A DNA stretch of 38,888 nt from Rhizobium sp. Q54 (lineage in GTDB: Bacteria > Pseudomonadota > Alphaproteobacteria > Rhizobiales > Beijerinckiaceae). Under the pieces are notes generated by a model, which did not search any database, was not told the DNA's origin, and saw only the letters and a program-made list of their open reading frames with translations. A program made the position numbers and the translations under genes. This document shows, piece after piece, positions 17,312 to 26,403 of the stretch. Each line of letters starts with the position of its first letter. Within the stretch, counting starts at the first letter, position 1. The DNA lies in NCBI GenBank assembly GCA_945903655.1, contig CAMDOY010000002.1, positions 1 through 38,888 of the forward strand, in the 5' to 3' direction.

Positions 17312-18448
17312 ATGTTTGAGGGCAAAACATTCAAAATCAGATACATAGGTTCCCGTTTCGATGGCGGGCGACTTCCGTTGGAGGTGTTGTCCGACCTTTC
17401 CGCGTTTCGTGAATTGTTGCTGACCTTCGCGAAGGAGAGATGGCGCAAATCGAATGCGGGTCGGCGGCGGCTGCCAAGGGGGTTTGATCAAAGCTTTACT
17501 TATGACCTGATTGGCATTTCGAACGGTAGCGCTGTCGCCCAACTCGATTCGCGTCCTCGGCCCGGCCAGGAATCGCTCCCGGGCTTCAGTCAATTCGAGG
17601 AAATCGCGACCGGCTCTTACAACGAAGTTCTGGCTCACATTGACTTCGCCTCGAACCAACAATCTCCACCAGCTCTGACATCCGAGCAAGCTGCCGCTTT
17701 CAACCGGTTTGGTTCTGCGCTGAACGATGACGAAAGGATCGAATTTGAAGGCAGCCGAGGCTCAGACGGAAACATCATTTTTCTTGATACGCATAGAAGA
17801 AAAAATCTTATCACCCGCGGTGGGCATCGATACCAATTGCGAATTAACGGGATAGGGGACCTTGCCGGGCTGCACAGGAAGGGTCATATCGCAGTTCAAA
17901 CTCACAAATATGGTGAGATTAAAATTCCAATCGAGCCGGGTCGGGTCAAAGACGAGTTCTGCGTCAGGGAAAACCTTGGTGCTCCAGTTCAGTTCTCATT
18001 GTTGATCGAACTTGACGCCAAGGATAGATCCAAAAAGGCTAGATACAAATCTGTCAAACAGGTGTACGAGGTCGAACTGATCGATCAGGAGAGATCGGAC
18101 AGCGTCATGAAGTGCATTCAAAGGATGACTGAACTAAGACAGCTGGAAAACGGCTGGCTTGACGGCTCAGGCCTTCGTCCCACAGACGCAGCCATAGGTG
18201 CAGCTGAGCTTTTCTTGAACAAGCGCCCAGACCTCGCCAGCAGCTTTCGCATTTACCCGATGGAGAACGGAGGCGTAGCCTTTGAGTTCGAATTAAGGGG
18301 CTGGGAATTTTCCATCGAGTTCGGGCCGGACGGTCGCGTTGAAATGTTTGGGGTCGAGATAAACGGTCCCGACGAAATGGAGCCAAAGACTTTTGATCGA
18401 GTAGACGAACTTTTCCTTGCTGAGTTTGATTCACGCGCGACTGGCTGA
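17312..18448 (+). CDS. Uncharacterised protein, first gene of a two-gene cassette
   Basis: A 378-residue soluble protein with no signal or membrane segment and no catalytic motif that I recognise. The first part has the pattern FDGGRLPLEVL...RWRKSNAGRRRLPRGF, then GISNGSAVAQL. The last part (about residues 265-370) starts MTELRQLENGWLDGSGLRPTD and ends in a beta-rich segment (NGGVAFEFELRGWEFSIEFGPDGRVEMF). I recall this GW(L)DGxG module from unnamed bacterial proteins but cannot name a family. An AGGA lies ten bases before the ATG. The next gene starts ten bases after the stop, so both are one transcript. Codon use is more A/T-rich than in the neighbours, a sign of transfer. Function unknown. 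Confidence 0.75.
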   Translation: MFEGKTFKIRYIGSRFDGGRLPLEVLSDLSAFRELLLTFAKERWRKSNAGRRRLPRGFDQSFTYDLIGISNGSAVAQLDSRPRPGQESLPGFSQFEEIATGSYNEVLAHIDFASNQQSPPALTSEQAAAFNRFGSALNDDERIEFEGSRGSDGNIIFLDTHRRKNLITRGGHRYQLRINGIGDLAGLHRKGHIAVQTHKYGEIKIPIEPGRVKDEFCVRENLGAPVQFSLLIELDAKDRSKKARYKSVKQVYEVELIDQERSDSVMKCIQRMTELRQLENGWLDGSGLRPTDAAIGAAELFLNKRPDLASSFRIYPMENGGVAFEFELRGWEFSIEFGPDGRVEMFGVEINGPDEMEPKTFDRVDELFLAEFDSRATG

Positions 18449-18458
18449 GATCTCTTCC

Positions 18459-18860
18459 ATGACCCAATTGACCGACCATATGGAGCTTTTGTTCAGGCAA
18501 ATCCATCCTCAGTTCATTGAAGATGGCTTGTCAACAAGTCAGGCATTCCGTCCGACTCGAAAAGATCACGGCCAGCTTTCGGTCGATAGATCAGCGCTAA
18601 CGACCGCCTCCGAATCATACCATCTTTATGTGGGCAGTGGTCTTGCGTCCAACGCAGTCTATGGCCTGACTGTAGGCGAGTGTGGTGCAGAAAAGTTACC
18701 TTGCTTGGGGGACCCAATCAAAGAAAGCACAACAGCGCCTGCCAATGCGGCACATGCTGTCATCGATTTTAACGACCACTCAGAAAGCAGATGGAAGACC
18801 AAATCCCAGAGATTGAAGCTAAACGCGATTGCAAGAGGCCAACTTCATCCTCCCCCATAA
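18459..18860 (+). CDS. Uncharacterised small protein, second gene of the cassette
   Basis: A 133-residue soluble protein. It begins MTQLTDHMELLFRQIHPQFI, then has TSQAFRPTRKDHGQLSVDR, SYHLYVGSGLASNAVYGLTV and, near the end, AHAVIDFNDHSESRWKTKSQ. These read as one conserved-looking domain, which I recall only from hypothetical proteins; no enzyme motif is recognised. The start at 18459 lies ten bases after the stop of the larger partner; an upstream in-frame ATG at 18417 would overlap it. It ends 17 bases from the convergent proB stop. The tight pairing suggests the two products act together. Confidence 0.7.
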   Translation: MTQLTDHMELLFRQIHPQFIEDGLSTSQAFRPTRKDHGQLSVDRSALTTASESYHLYVGSGLASNAVYGLTVGECGAEKLPCLGDPIKESTTAPANAAHAVIDFNDHSESRWKTKSQRLKLNAIARGQLHPPP

Positions 18861-18877
18861 CGCCTTCAACCAGCCCC

Positions 18878-20005
18878 CTACTCCCCCGCCAAAGCCATAT
18901 CATCCCGATGGATCATCTCCGCCCGCCCGGGAACCCCCAGCACCGCCTCGATGTCCCGCGAATTGCGTCCCACCAGTTGCCCCGCCTCGCCCGCGTCATA
19001 GGCCACCAACCCACGGCCGATTTCGGCGCCTGAGGGGTCGCGCAGGACCACGCAGTCGCCCCGGTCGAAATTGCCTTCCACGCGGGTGACGCCTGCGGGC
19101 AGCAGGCTCTTGCCGGAGAAGAGGGCGCGGGCGGCGCCAGCGTCCACATGCACTGTGCCGCGCGGCTCAAGCGATCCGGCGATCCATTTCTTGCGGGCGG
19201 TGACCGGCGTTGAAGGCGTCAGGAACCAGGTGCAGGGCGCACCCTGTGCGATCCGTCGAATCGGATTGCGCACCCTTCCATCGGCGATGATCATATGGGC
19301 GCCGCCGGTGGTGGCGATCTTGCCCGCCTCGATCTTGGTGCGCATGCCCCCGCGCGAGAGTTCCGAGGCGGCGCCCCCCGCCATGGCCTCGATCTCGAAG
19401 GTGATGCGCGGCACCACGGGGATCAGCCTTGCGGAAGGATCATCCTTCGGCGGCGCGGTGTAGAGGCCCTCGATGTCCGAGAGCAGGATCAGCAGATCGG
19501 CGCTCGCCATGGTGGCGACGCGGGCGGCGAGGCGGTCGTTGTCGCCATAGCGGATCTCGGTGGTGGCCACCGTGTCGTTCTCGTTGATGACGGGCACCGC
19601 GCGCATGTCGAGCAGACGCCCGATGGTCTCGCGGGCGTTGAGATAGCGGCGGCGCTCTTCGGTGTCATTCAGCGTGACGAGAATCTGCCCCGCCGTGATG
19701 CCGCGCTGGCCAAGGGCCTGCGCCCAGGTGCGGGCGAGCTCGATCTGGCCCACGGCGGCCGCCGCCTGGCTGTCTTCGAGGCGCAGCGGACCCTTGGGCA
19801 GTTTCAGCACCGTGCGCCCCAGCGCGATGGAGCCGGAGGAGACCGCCAGCACATCCGCCCCGCGCCGATGCAATTCGGCCAGATCGTCCACCAGCGCCTC
19901 GAGCCATTCCTGCTTGAGCAGCCCCGCCGTCTGGTCCACCAGCAGGGAGGAGCCGACCTTGACGACGATGCGGCGGAACGAGGCGAGGGTGGGGGTTGCG
20001 CTCAC
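18878..20005 (-). CDS. proB: Glutamate 5-kinase ProB
   Basis: A 375-residue enzyme that phosphorylates glutamate with ATP, the first and feedback-controlled step of proline synthesis. The amino-acid kinase domain shows [51 protein letters not shown] and [16 protein letters not shown]-terminal PUA domain follows from about residue 285 ([14 protein letters not shown]...[12 protein letters not shown]). The start is GTG at 20005 with GAGAG upstream, 11 bases after the obgE stop, so obgE-proB is one unit. Confidence 0.96.
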   Translation of the reverse strand: MSATPTLASFRRIVVKVGSSLLVDQTAGLLKQEWLEALVDDLAELHRRGADVLAVSSGSIALGRTVLKLPKGPLRLEDSQAAAAVGQIELARTWAQALGQRGITAGQILVTLNDTEERRRYLNARETIGRLLDMRAVPVINENDTVATTEIRYGDNDRLAARVATMASADLLILLSDIEGLYTAPPKDDPSARLIPVVPRITFEIEAMAGGAASELSRGGMRTKIEAGKIATTGGAHMIIADGRVRNPIRRIAQGAPCTWFLTPSTPVTARKKWIAGSLEPRGTVHVDAGAARALFSGKSLLPAGVTRVEGNFDRGDCVVLRDPSGAEIGRGLVAYDAGEAGQLVGRNSRDIEAVLGVPGRAEMIHRDDMALAGE

Positions 20006-20016
20006 AGGGCCGTCTC

Positions 20017-21087
<1,071 letters not shown>

Positions 21088-21147
21088 TCAGCCTCTACCC
21101 CAGACGACGCGCCGCTTCAATGGCGGACCTTCCCGGGCTGGGTCCGG

Positions 21148-21765
21148 TCAGGCGGTCTGCATATGGGGCGGGAACAAATCCGCGCCGGTTGTGTCCGCCT
21201 CGGCATTGGCCGCTTGGCCCCGTGACAGAAGGAAACGCTCGACAGGAACGGACCCGCCGCGCGCTGGCGCGAACTCGACTCCCGGCCCCACAGGGCGGAA
21301 ACCGCACTTCGCCAGCACCCGCAAGGAAGGCGCATTGTCCTGCCGCGCGCAAGCATGGATGTCCGCCAGATTCGTCAGCGAAAAGACCATGGCGAGGAAA
21401 GCCTGCGCCGCCTCGCTCATCAAGCCCTGCGACCAGTACGGTTTGCCAAGCCAATAGCCCAGATTTGGAGGCTCATCGCCTCTGCGATTCAGGCTGATGA
21501 CGCCGACCAGCTCCGTTGGCCGGGCCCGGGGCGCCAGCCCCAAGGCCAGAGTGCCTCCGCCGCTATTGCCAGCCCGCGCTTTCAGCACGAACTCCGCAGC
21601 CGCGCCGGGCGGATAGGGGTGCGGGATATTGGCGGTCCTTTCAGCGACATCCCGGTCGCCTGCAAGGCTGGCGATCAGGGCCGTGTCCGCCGCGCGGGGC
21701 CAGCGCAGCCACAGGCGCCGGGTTTCCAGCCGAAAGACATCGTCGCGCAACAAATCTGGGAACAT
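21148..21765 (-). CDS. GNAT-family N-acetyltransferase (RimJ/RimL-like)
   Basis: A 205-residue acetyltransferase. It begins with the RimJ/RimL-like LETRRLWLRWPRAAD, and continues LVGVISLNRRGD, LGYWLGKPYWSQGLMSEAAQAFLAMVF and the acetyl-CoA region ACARQDNAPSLRVLAKCGF. It transfers acetyl from acetyl-CoA to an amine, possibly a protein N-terminus or small molecule; the substrate is unknown. One or two GNAT genes lie between rpmA and obgE in many Rhizobiales. A terminator lies just upstream, so it is not part of the rplU-rpmA transcript unless read-through occurs. The ATG has GGAG eight bases upstream. Confidence 0.9.
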   Translation of the reverse strand: MFPDLLRDDVFRLETRRLWLRWPRAADTALIASLAGDRDVAERTANIPHPYPPGAAAEFVLKARAGNSGGGTLALGLAPRARPTELVGVISLNRRGDEPPNLGYWLGKPYWSQGLMSEAAQAFLAMVFSLTNLADIHACARQDNAPSLRVLAKCGFRPVGPGVEFAPARGGSVPVERFLLSRGQAANAEADTTGADLFPPHMQTA

Positions 21766-21813
21766 GTCCGGGCTCCATCGAGATCCGCAACAGGCGTGAA
21801 ATCCTGTGCGTGT

Positions 21814-21841
21814 GAAAAAGGGGCTGATGACTCAACCCCTT
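21814..21841 (-). terminator. Rho-independent terminator of the rplU-rpmA operon
   Basis: Arms 21818-21827 and 21832-21841 form a 10-base stem with a 4-base loop; one pair is G-U in the minus-strand RNA. It is followed on the minus strand by TTTTT. It lies about 90 bases beyond rpmA and before the GNAT gene. Confidence 0.85.
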
Positions 21842-21886
21842 CGCTCTCTGAGCTCGGACTAGCAGTCCTTTGTGACAGGACCTCGT

Positions 21887-21909
21887 CCACCGGGGTTGAA
21901 AACCGGTGG
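21887..21909 (-). repeat. Hairpin just after rpmA
   Basis: CCACCGG (21887-21893) and CCGGTGG (21903-21909) are perfect 7-base arms with a 9-base loop, 19 bases past the rpmA stop. There is no T-run, so it may protect the mRNA 3' end from exonucleases instead of terminating. Confidence 0.5.
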
Positions 21910-21928
21910 AGGAGATCTGTCCCCCACC

Positions 21929-22198
21929 TTATTCGGCGGCCAGTTTGGCGGCCGGTACGACCATTACGTAGGAACGGTCGCCCTTTTTCTTGAACTCCAC
22001 CCTGCCCTCGGTCAGGGCGAACAAGGTGTGGTCCACGCCGATGCCAACGTTGGCGCCGGGGTGCCACTTGGTGCCGCGCTGGCGGATGATGATGTTGCCG
22101 CCGACGACGCTCTCGCCGCCGAACTTCTTCACGCCAAGACGGCGACCGTCGGAGTCGCGGCCGTTGCGGGATGAACCGCCTGCCTTTTTATGAGCCAT
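21929..22198 (-). CDS. rpmA: 50S ribosomal protein L27
   Basis: An 89-residue ribosomal protein whose N-terminus reaches the peptidyl-transferase centre. The start [16 protein letters not shown] and [16 protein letters not shown] are diagnostic, and the C-terminal [13 protein letters not shown] agrees. No N-terminal cleavage extension (as in Firmicutes) is present. GGAG lies eight bases before the ATG. It is the second gene of rplU-rpmA, with a 102-base gap that contains a small GGGGT/ACCCC hairpin (22262-22276). Confidence 0.98.
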   Translation of the reverse strand: MAHKKAGGSSRNGRDSDGRRLGVKKFGGESVVGGNIIIRQRGTKWHPGANVGIGVDHTLFALTEGRVEFKKKGDRSYVMVVPAAKLAAE

Positions 22199-22300
22199 GG
22201 AACTGCTCCAAACCTCGTGTCCGCGACGCCATGCGCCAGACCGGACTGATGAAACTGATATGGGGTTTTATACCCCGTTTGCGACGATCCCGGAAGCCGT

Positions 22301-22615
22301 TCAGGCGGCCGAGATGCCCGTGATGCGCACGATCGTCAGATCCTGACGGTGGCCGCGCTTGCGCTTCGAGTTCTTGCGACGGCGCTTCTTGAAGGCGATG
22401 ACCTTCGGGCCGCGGGCCTGCTCGACGATCTCGGCGGAGACCGTGGCGCCAGCCACAAGGGGAGCGCCCACGGTCGTGGCTTCGCCATCGACCAGCATGA
22501 GCACGGTGTCGAACGTCACCTTGTCGCCGGGTTCGCCAGCGAGCGTCATGACGGTAATCGTATCCTCAGCGGCAACAGTGTACTGTTTACCGCCGGTTTT
22601 GATGACTGCGAACAT
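22301..22615 (-). CDS. rplU: 50S ribosomal protein L21
   Basis: A 104-residue ribosomal protein that binds 23S rRNA near L20. The start [14 protein letters not shown] and the basic segment [21 protein letters not shown] are diagnostic; the C-terminus has LTIVRITGI. The ATG has GAGG six bases upstream. It is the first gene of the rplU-rpmA operon and is divergent from comF across about 300 bases that hold its promoter. Confidence 0.98.
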   Translation of the reverse strand: MFAVIKTGGKQYTVAAEDTITVMTLAGEPGDKVTFDTVLMLVDGEATTVGAPLVAGATVSAEIVEQARGPKVIAFKKRRRKNSKRKRGHRQDLTIVRITGISAA

Positions 22616-22756
22616 CTTTCATCCTCGTGTTCGATCCAGCCTGTCCGGTTTTCCGGCGGCCGGCTTCTTTGCAGTGGACCAGCGAATGTCTCCATTTCGT
22701 CGCCGGAAAGCCCGGCGCAAACGAAAACACGCGGCCGGAGCCGCGCGGGAGACGGG

Positions 22757-22787
22757 TTCTAATGACCCAGAGCCCCGGAGATGTCAA
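22757..22787 (-). promoter_or_regulatory. Candidate promoter of rplU-rpmA
   Basis: On the minus strand, a consensus -35 TTGACA (22782-22787) is followed after 18-19 bases by ATTAGAA (22757-22763), which resembles the -10 of strong alphaproteobacterial promoters. The predicted leader before rplU would be about 135 bases. The other bases of this divergent gap (22616-22913) show no further gene. Confidence 0.5.
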
Positions 22788-22913
22788 CCAAAACCGGGCC
22801 GCTGCAGCCGCCGCGCGGTAAGGATCAGGCCCTCCGCCCTGCAATGGACGGGTGAGCGCCGCTTGCCGGGGCTGCCCCCTCAACTTAAACTGCACCTTGG
22901 AAAAGGTGAAGCA

Positions 22914-23744
22914 ATGCGCTGGCTTCCGCTTGGCATGGATCAGTCCCAGACGCCTGACCCGCCCCGATCGCCCGGGCGGAGGATCGGGCGCGGGATGCTG
23001 CAATCCCTCCGCGCCGCCGGGCGGCTGGGGCTGAGCCTGCTCTATCCCCCCTCCTGCCTCGCCTGCTACGGCGCCACCAGCGCCCCCGACACGCTCTGCA
23101 CCGCCTGCTGGCGGCAGATGCGCTTCATCGAGCGTCCCTATTGCGAGCGGCTGGGCACACCCTTCGCACAGGACCTGGGGCCGGGGCTGCTGTCACCCGA
23201 AGCCATGGCCGATCCACCGGTCTGGGCGCGGGCGCGGGCTGTGGCCGGGTTTGACGATGGCCCGGCGCGCCAGCTGGTCTACCGACTGAAATATTATGAC
23301 CGGATGGAGATCGCCCGCCCGCTGGGCCGCTGGATGGCCCGGGCGGGGGTGGAACTGCTGGAGGAGGCGGATCTGCTGGTCCCCATCCCCCTGCACCGGA
23401 TGCGCCTCGCCCACCGGCGGTTCAACCAGTCCATGGCGCTGGCGCACACGATTTCGGAGAGCTGCGGCGTACCGGTGGAGGCCTTCGCCCTGGAGCGCGC
23501 CAAGCGCTCGCCGCCCCAGGTCGGCCTCTCGCGGATCCAGCGCGCCGCCAATGTGCAGGGCGCCTTCAGGGTCCCGCAGGACAAGCGCCATCTGGTCGAG
23601 GGTCGGCGGATCGTGCTGGTGGATGACGTGCTCACCTCCGGCGCCACCAGCAACGCCGCCGCGCGGGTGCTGCTGCGGGCGGGGGCGGCGCAGGTGGATC
23701 TTCTGGTCTTCGCCCGGGTGATCATTGGCGAAGGGGCATTGTGA
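22914..23744 (+). CDS. ComF family phosphoribosyltransferase-like protein
   Basis: A 276-residue protein. Near residue 45 lies a four-cysteine zinc-binding element (PPSCLACYG...LCTACW). Then come the phosphoribosyltransferase-type domain (VYRLKYYDRMEIARPLGRWM, LVPIPLHRMRLAHRRFNQS) and the PRPP-binding loop VLVDDVLTSGAT. ComF proteins take part in DNA uptake in competent bacteria; in alphaproteobacteria the role is unproven. The frame is open far upstream, but the ATG at 22914 follows AGGTGAAG and is chosen; ATGs at 22935 and 22995 are alternatives. It is followed by grxC and the DUF1178 gene as in Rhizobiales. Confidence 0.92.
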   Translation: MRWLPLGMDQSQTPDPPRSPGRRIGRGMLQSLRAAGRLGLSLLYPPSCLACYGATSAPDTLCTACWRQMRFIERPYCERLGTPFAQDLGPGLLSPEAMADPPVWARARAVAGFDDGPARQLVYRLKYYDRMEIARPLGRWMARAGVELLEEADLLVPIPLHRMRLAHRRFNQSMALAHTISESCGVPVEAFALERAKRSPPQVGLSRIQRAANVQGAFRVPQDKRHLVEGRRIVLVDDVLTSGATSNAAARVLLRAGAAQVDLLVFARVIIGEGAL

Positions 23745-23768
23745 CGTAGGCGTGACTGCCCATATAAA
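23739..23768 (+). promoter_or_regulatory. Candidate promoter of grxC
   Basis: TTGTGA (23739-23744, overlapping the end of comF) and TATAAA (23763-23768) are 18 bases apart and would start transcription about 25 bases before the grxC ATG. grxC may therefore be expressed apart from comF. Confidence 0.5.
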
Positions 23769-23799
23769 GGGGCGACACTGCAACGCCTCGGGAACGCCA

Positions 23800-24054
23800 A
23801 TGCCCCCCGTCACGATCTACACGAAACTCTGGTGCCCCTATTGCGACGCCGCCAAGGCGCTGTTGCAGAGGAAGAACGTGGCCTTCGACGAAATCGCCGT
23901 CGATGGCGACCCCAAGGCGCAGAACGCCATGGCCGAGCGCGCCAATGGCAGGCGCACGGTGCCGCAGATCTTCATCGGCGAGCGCCATGTGGGCGGCTGC
24001 GACGATCTCCATGCGCTGGAGAGCGCGGGCAAGCTCGACCCCATGCTGGCCTGA
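23800..24054 (+). CDS. grxC: Glutaredoxin 3
   Basis: An 84-residue dithiol glutaredoxin. The active site is CPYC in YTKLWCPYCDAAKALL. The cis-proline loop is TVPQIFIG and the glutathione-binding GGCDDL follows. It reduces protein disulfides and mixed disulfides with glutathione in the cytoplasm. The ATG at 23800 gives the family start MPPVTIYT; the frame is open upstream but includes promoter-like sequence. The DUF1178 gene begins eight bases after its stop, so the two are co-transcribed. Confidence 0.97.
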   Translation: MPPVTIYTKLWCPYCDAAKALLQRKNVAFDEIAVDGDPKAQNAMAERANGRRTVPQIFIGERHVGGCDDLHALESAGKLDPMLA

Positions 24055-24062
24055 GACCCCCC

Positions 24063-24599
24063 ATGATCAAATATGCGCTCATCTGCGATCAGGGCCACAC
24101 ATTCGAGAGCTGGTTCTCGAATGCGGAGGGCTATGAAACCCAGGTGAAGCGCGGCTTTGTGGAATGCCCGACCTGTCAGACGAAACAGGTGTCGAAGGCC
24201 ATGATGGCGCCCTCGGTCTCGACCTCGCGGCGCAAGGAGGCGATCCGGGCGCAGACCGCCGCCATGACGGCTGCGGCGATGCAGGCGCAGGCCCATGCGC
24301 AATCCGCCGCCGGTCCCCCGCCTGCGATCCCGGCGCCGGTGGAAACGCCCCAGCCCGTGGCTTTGCTGGACGAGGGTCAGCAGGCCCTGCGCGCCATGGT
24401 GCGCGAGCTGCATGAGAAACTCACCGAAAACTCCACGGATGTCGGCGACCGCTTCACCACCGAGGCGCGCGACATGCAAAGCGGCGACACTCCCCTACGC
24501 CCGATCCACGGCCGCGCCACTCTGGAAGAGGCCAAGGCGCTGATCGAGGAAGGCGTGCCGGTGCTGCCGCTGCCAACCCTGCCGGATGAGTGGAATTAG
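24063..24599 (+). CDS. DUF1178 family protein
   Basis: A 178-residue protein. The start MIKYALICDQGHTFESWF and FVECPTCQTKQVSKAMMAPS form a small zinc-ribbon-like N-terminal part; of the four usual metal ligands I see Cys9, His12 and the CPTC pair. An Ala/Gln-rich linker follows, then a conserved C-terminal part (LREL-type helix, STDVGDRFTTEAR, IHGRATLEEAKALIEEGVPVLPLP). DUF1178 proteins are widespread in alphaproteobacteria and uncharacterised. In many Rhizobiales a carbon-nitrogen hydrolase gene stands between grxC and this gene; it is absent here. Confidence 0.9.
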   Translation: MIKYALICDQGHTFESWFSNAEGYETQVKRGFVECPTCQTKQVSKAMMAPSVSTSRRKEAIRAQTAAMTAAAMQAQAHAQSAAGPPPAIPAPVETPQPVALLDEGQQALRAMVRELHEKLTENSTDVGDRFTTEARDMQSGDTPLRPIHGRATLEEAKALIEEGVPVLPLPTLPDEWN

Positions 24600-24635
24600 G
24601 GGTCCAGCAAGCCAGCCAGAAGCGGTCGCTCTCGA

Positions 24636-25286
24636 TCAGCGCGAGACGATCAGCGGCGCGCTGGTGGGCTCGCCAAGCTGCTCCCAGACATTGGGATCGG
24701 TCTGGGACTGGCGCTTGACGAAGCGATAGGGGAGCCTGGCCCAGGGCTTCACGTCATCGTTCATGTTATCGAGGATGAAATCGCCCCGATCCGTCTTCAC
24801 GGTGAGGATGGCGTGGCCTTCGCCGTTTTCGTCCTTGACGATGGTGACGAGAAGGGCCTGGCGCGGCAGGCCCTCCGCCATCAGGAGCTTGCGCTTGAGG
24901 AGCACATAGTCCTCGCAGTCGCCATAACCGTCTGCGGGAAGGTCCCAACGGTCCAGCACATTCCAGTGATCCGTGTCGGAGCGGGGCTTTATGGTGGCGT
25001 TGACGAGGAGATTGACGCGGCGGATGGCGCTCCACAGCCGCGGGGTCAGTTCAAGATCCTCGGCGGGCAATACATTCGCGGGGCATTCGGCCTCATAGCG
25101 ATTGCAGAAGTCCGCCCAGCCATAGGGGGTGAGCGTCTGGCCGGTGATGGAGATGGAGGTCGCTTGGGGAATGCTCTGGGTGCGGGCATGACGTTGCTGG
25201 TTCGCCTCGCCGTCCTGGCTGGACAGAGCCAAGGCCAGCGCGAACACGCCTCCCGCCAGCACAGTGCGATACGCAAACACACGCAT
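24636..25286 (-). CDS. Transglutaminase-like cysteine peptidase (BTLCP/LapG-type)
   Basis: A 216-residue exported protein with a signal peptide (MRVFAYRTVLAGGVFALALALSS). The transglutaminase-like triad is visible: Cys in GYGDCEDYVLLKR, His in EGHAILTVKT and Asp in DFILDNMND. This is the BTLCP (Peptidase C93) family, whose best-known member LapG cleaves a surface adhesin under c-di-GMP control through LapD. No adhesin or LapD gene is in the window, so that role is not shown. The ATG at 25286 puts the signal at the N-terminus and has GGAG immediately upstream; the frame is open to 25382. It converges on the DUF1178 gene. Confidence 0.88.
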   Translation of the reverse strand: MRVFAYRTVLAGGVFALALALSSQDGEANQQRHARTQSIPQATSISITGQTLTPYGWADFCNRYEAECPANVLPAEDLELTPRLWSAIRRVNLLVNATIKPRSDTDHWNVLDRWDLPADGYGDCEDYVLLKRKLLMAEGLPRQALLVTIVKDENGEGHAILTVKTDRGDFILDNMNDDVKPWARLPYRFVKRQSQTDPNVWEQLGEPTSAPLIVSR

Positions 25287-25474
25287 CTCCGTTCCCACGC
25301 TTCCAAACCGCCCGAGGGTTCGGGCCACGAACCGGGGGCGAAAACCACCCGGCCAGCCATGCCGCGCTTGCGCGTAAGGCATTGGTTAAGAAACCGTAAA
25401 CGAGAGAAGCTTGGCCGTCACCCCCGGCGGGAGACAAATCCGGGAGCGTGGTTAATCCGCCTCAGAGCAGATGC

Positions 25475-26197
25475 TCACAAGCGGCGGGCGGACATCATGT
25501 AGTTGATGTCGGTGTCGCGCGAGACCGCCCATTTGTTGCGCAGGAGCTGGAAGACGACGCCTGCGCGCGCACGCGCCGAAAGGCCCGCGTCCTCGATGGC
25601 GTCCTCGAGTTCGGCGGGGGTGATGAACTTCTCCCACTGGTGCGTGCCCTTGGGCACCCAGCCCAGCACATATTCCGCCCCCACGATGGCCAGCGCAAAG
25701 CTCTTGAAGGTGCGGTTGAGGGTGGCGGCGAAAAACCAGCCGCCCGGCTTCACCATGGAACAGGCGGTGACGACGAAGGCGGGCATGTCCACCACATGCT
25801 CCAGCACCTCCATGGCGCAGACCACGTCAAACTGCGCCCCGCTCTGGGCCATGGCCTCGGCGGTGTCAGCGCGATAGTCGATGGTCAGCCCGCCCTGCGC
25901 CGCATGCTTGCGCGCAACGCCTATGACGCCGGGGGAGGGATCGATGGCCGTGACCTCAGCGCCCGCCTTGGCAAGGGCCTCGCTGAAGAGCCCGCCGCCG
26001 CAGCCGATATCCAGAACCTTGAGCCCCGCCAATTCCGCATGACCATGGGTCGCGATTTGCTCTTCGACGAAACGCAGGCGCAGGGGATTGATGAGATGCA
26101 GCGGCTTCATGGGCCCCTTGGGATCCCACCAGCTTTCTCCAAGCCTTTCGAATCGCTCGACATCGGCTGGGTCGATGGATGCTGATTGCGCCTGCAT
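25475..26197 (-). CDS. ubiG: Ubiquinone biosynthesis O-methyltransferase UbiG
   Basis: A 240-residue SAM-dependent methyltransferase that carries out both O-methylations of ubiquinone synthesis. It begins VERFERLGESWWDPKGPMKPLHLINPLR, a diagnostic N-terminal stretch. The SAM motif is VLDIGCGGGLFSEALAK, with AIDPSP and MEVLEHV. The C-terminal KGTHQWEKFITPAEL is also typical. The length is normal. GGAG lies ten bases before the ATG. It is divergent from the AT-hook protein gene; in many Rhizobiales ubiG is divergent from lysC directly. Confidence 0.96.
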   Translation of the reverse strand: MQAQSASIDPADVERFERLGESWWDPKGPMKPLHLINPLRLRFVEEQIATHGHAELAGLKVLDIGCGGGLFSEALAKAGAEVTAIDPSPGVIGVARKHAAQGGLTIDYRADTAEAMAQSGAQFDVVCAMEVLEHVVDMPAFVVTACSMVKPGGWFFAATLNRTFKSFALAIVGAEYVLGWVPKGTHQWEKFITPAELEDAIEDAGLSARARAGVVFQLLRNKWAVSRDTDINYMMSARRL

Positions 26198-26297
26198 GAG
26201 ATAAGCACTCCGGATGATCTGGGGCTTCTACTACTTTTCTCAGACGCCGCCAAAGCGCCAGTTGTATTCTACGGATGAGACATATATTATTAGATTC

Positions 26298-26320
26298 GTT
26301 TTTCTGACCTGTTTTTCTGA
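26298..26320. repeat. Short direct repeat in the ubiG/AT-hook gene gap
   Basis: GTTTTTCTGA occurs at 26298-26307 and again at 26311-26320, three bases apart, in the A+T-rich 206-base gap between the divergent genes. It might be a tandem protein-binding site. I see no clear consensus promoter in this gap. Confidence 0.45.
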
Positions 26321-26403
26321 ATGGATTGTTTAAGTCCCTTTCAGGCCAAGTGTGGTCGGAACGTCGCGAATCCAACATTTCAGCTTTGGAACGCAGAGGC
26401 CCC

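Noticed and set aside
22262-22276. GGGGT/ACCCC hairpin between rplU and rpmA as a terminator
   Set aside because: The stem is only five bases without a T-run, and rplU and rpmA are expected to be co-transcribed.
22359-22913. Upstream extension of the comF frame across rplU
   Set aside because: It is antisense to rplU and its promoter region; the family start lies at 22914.
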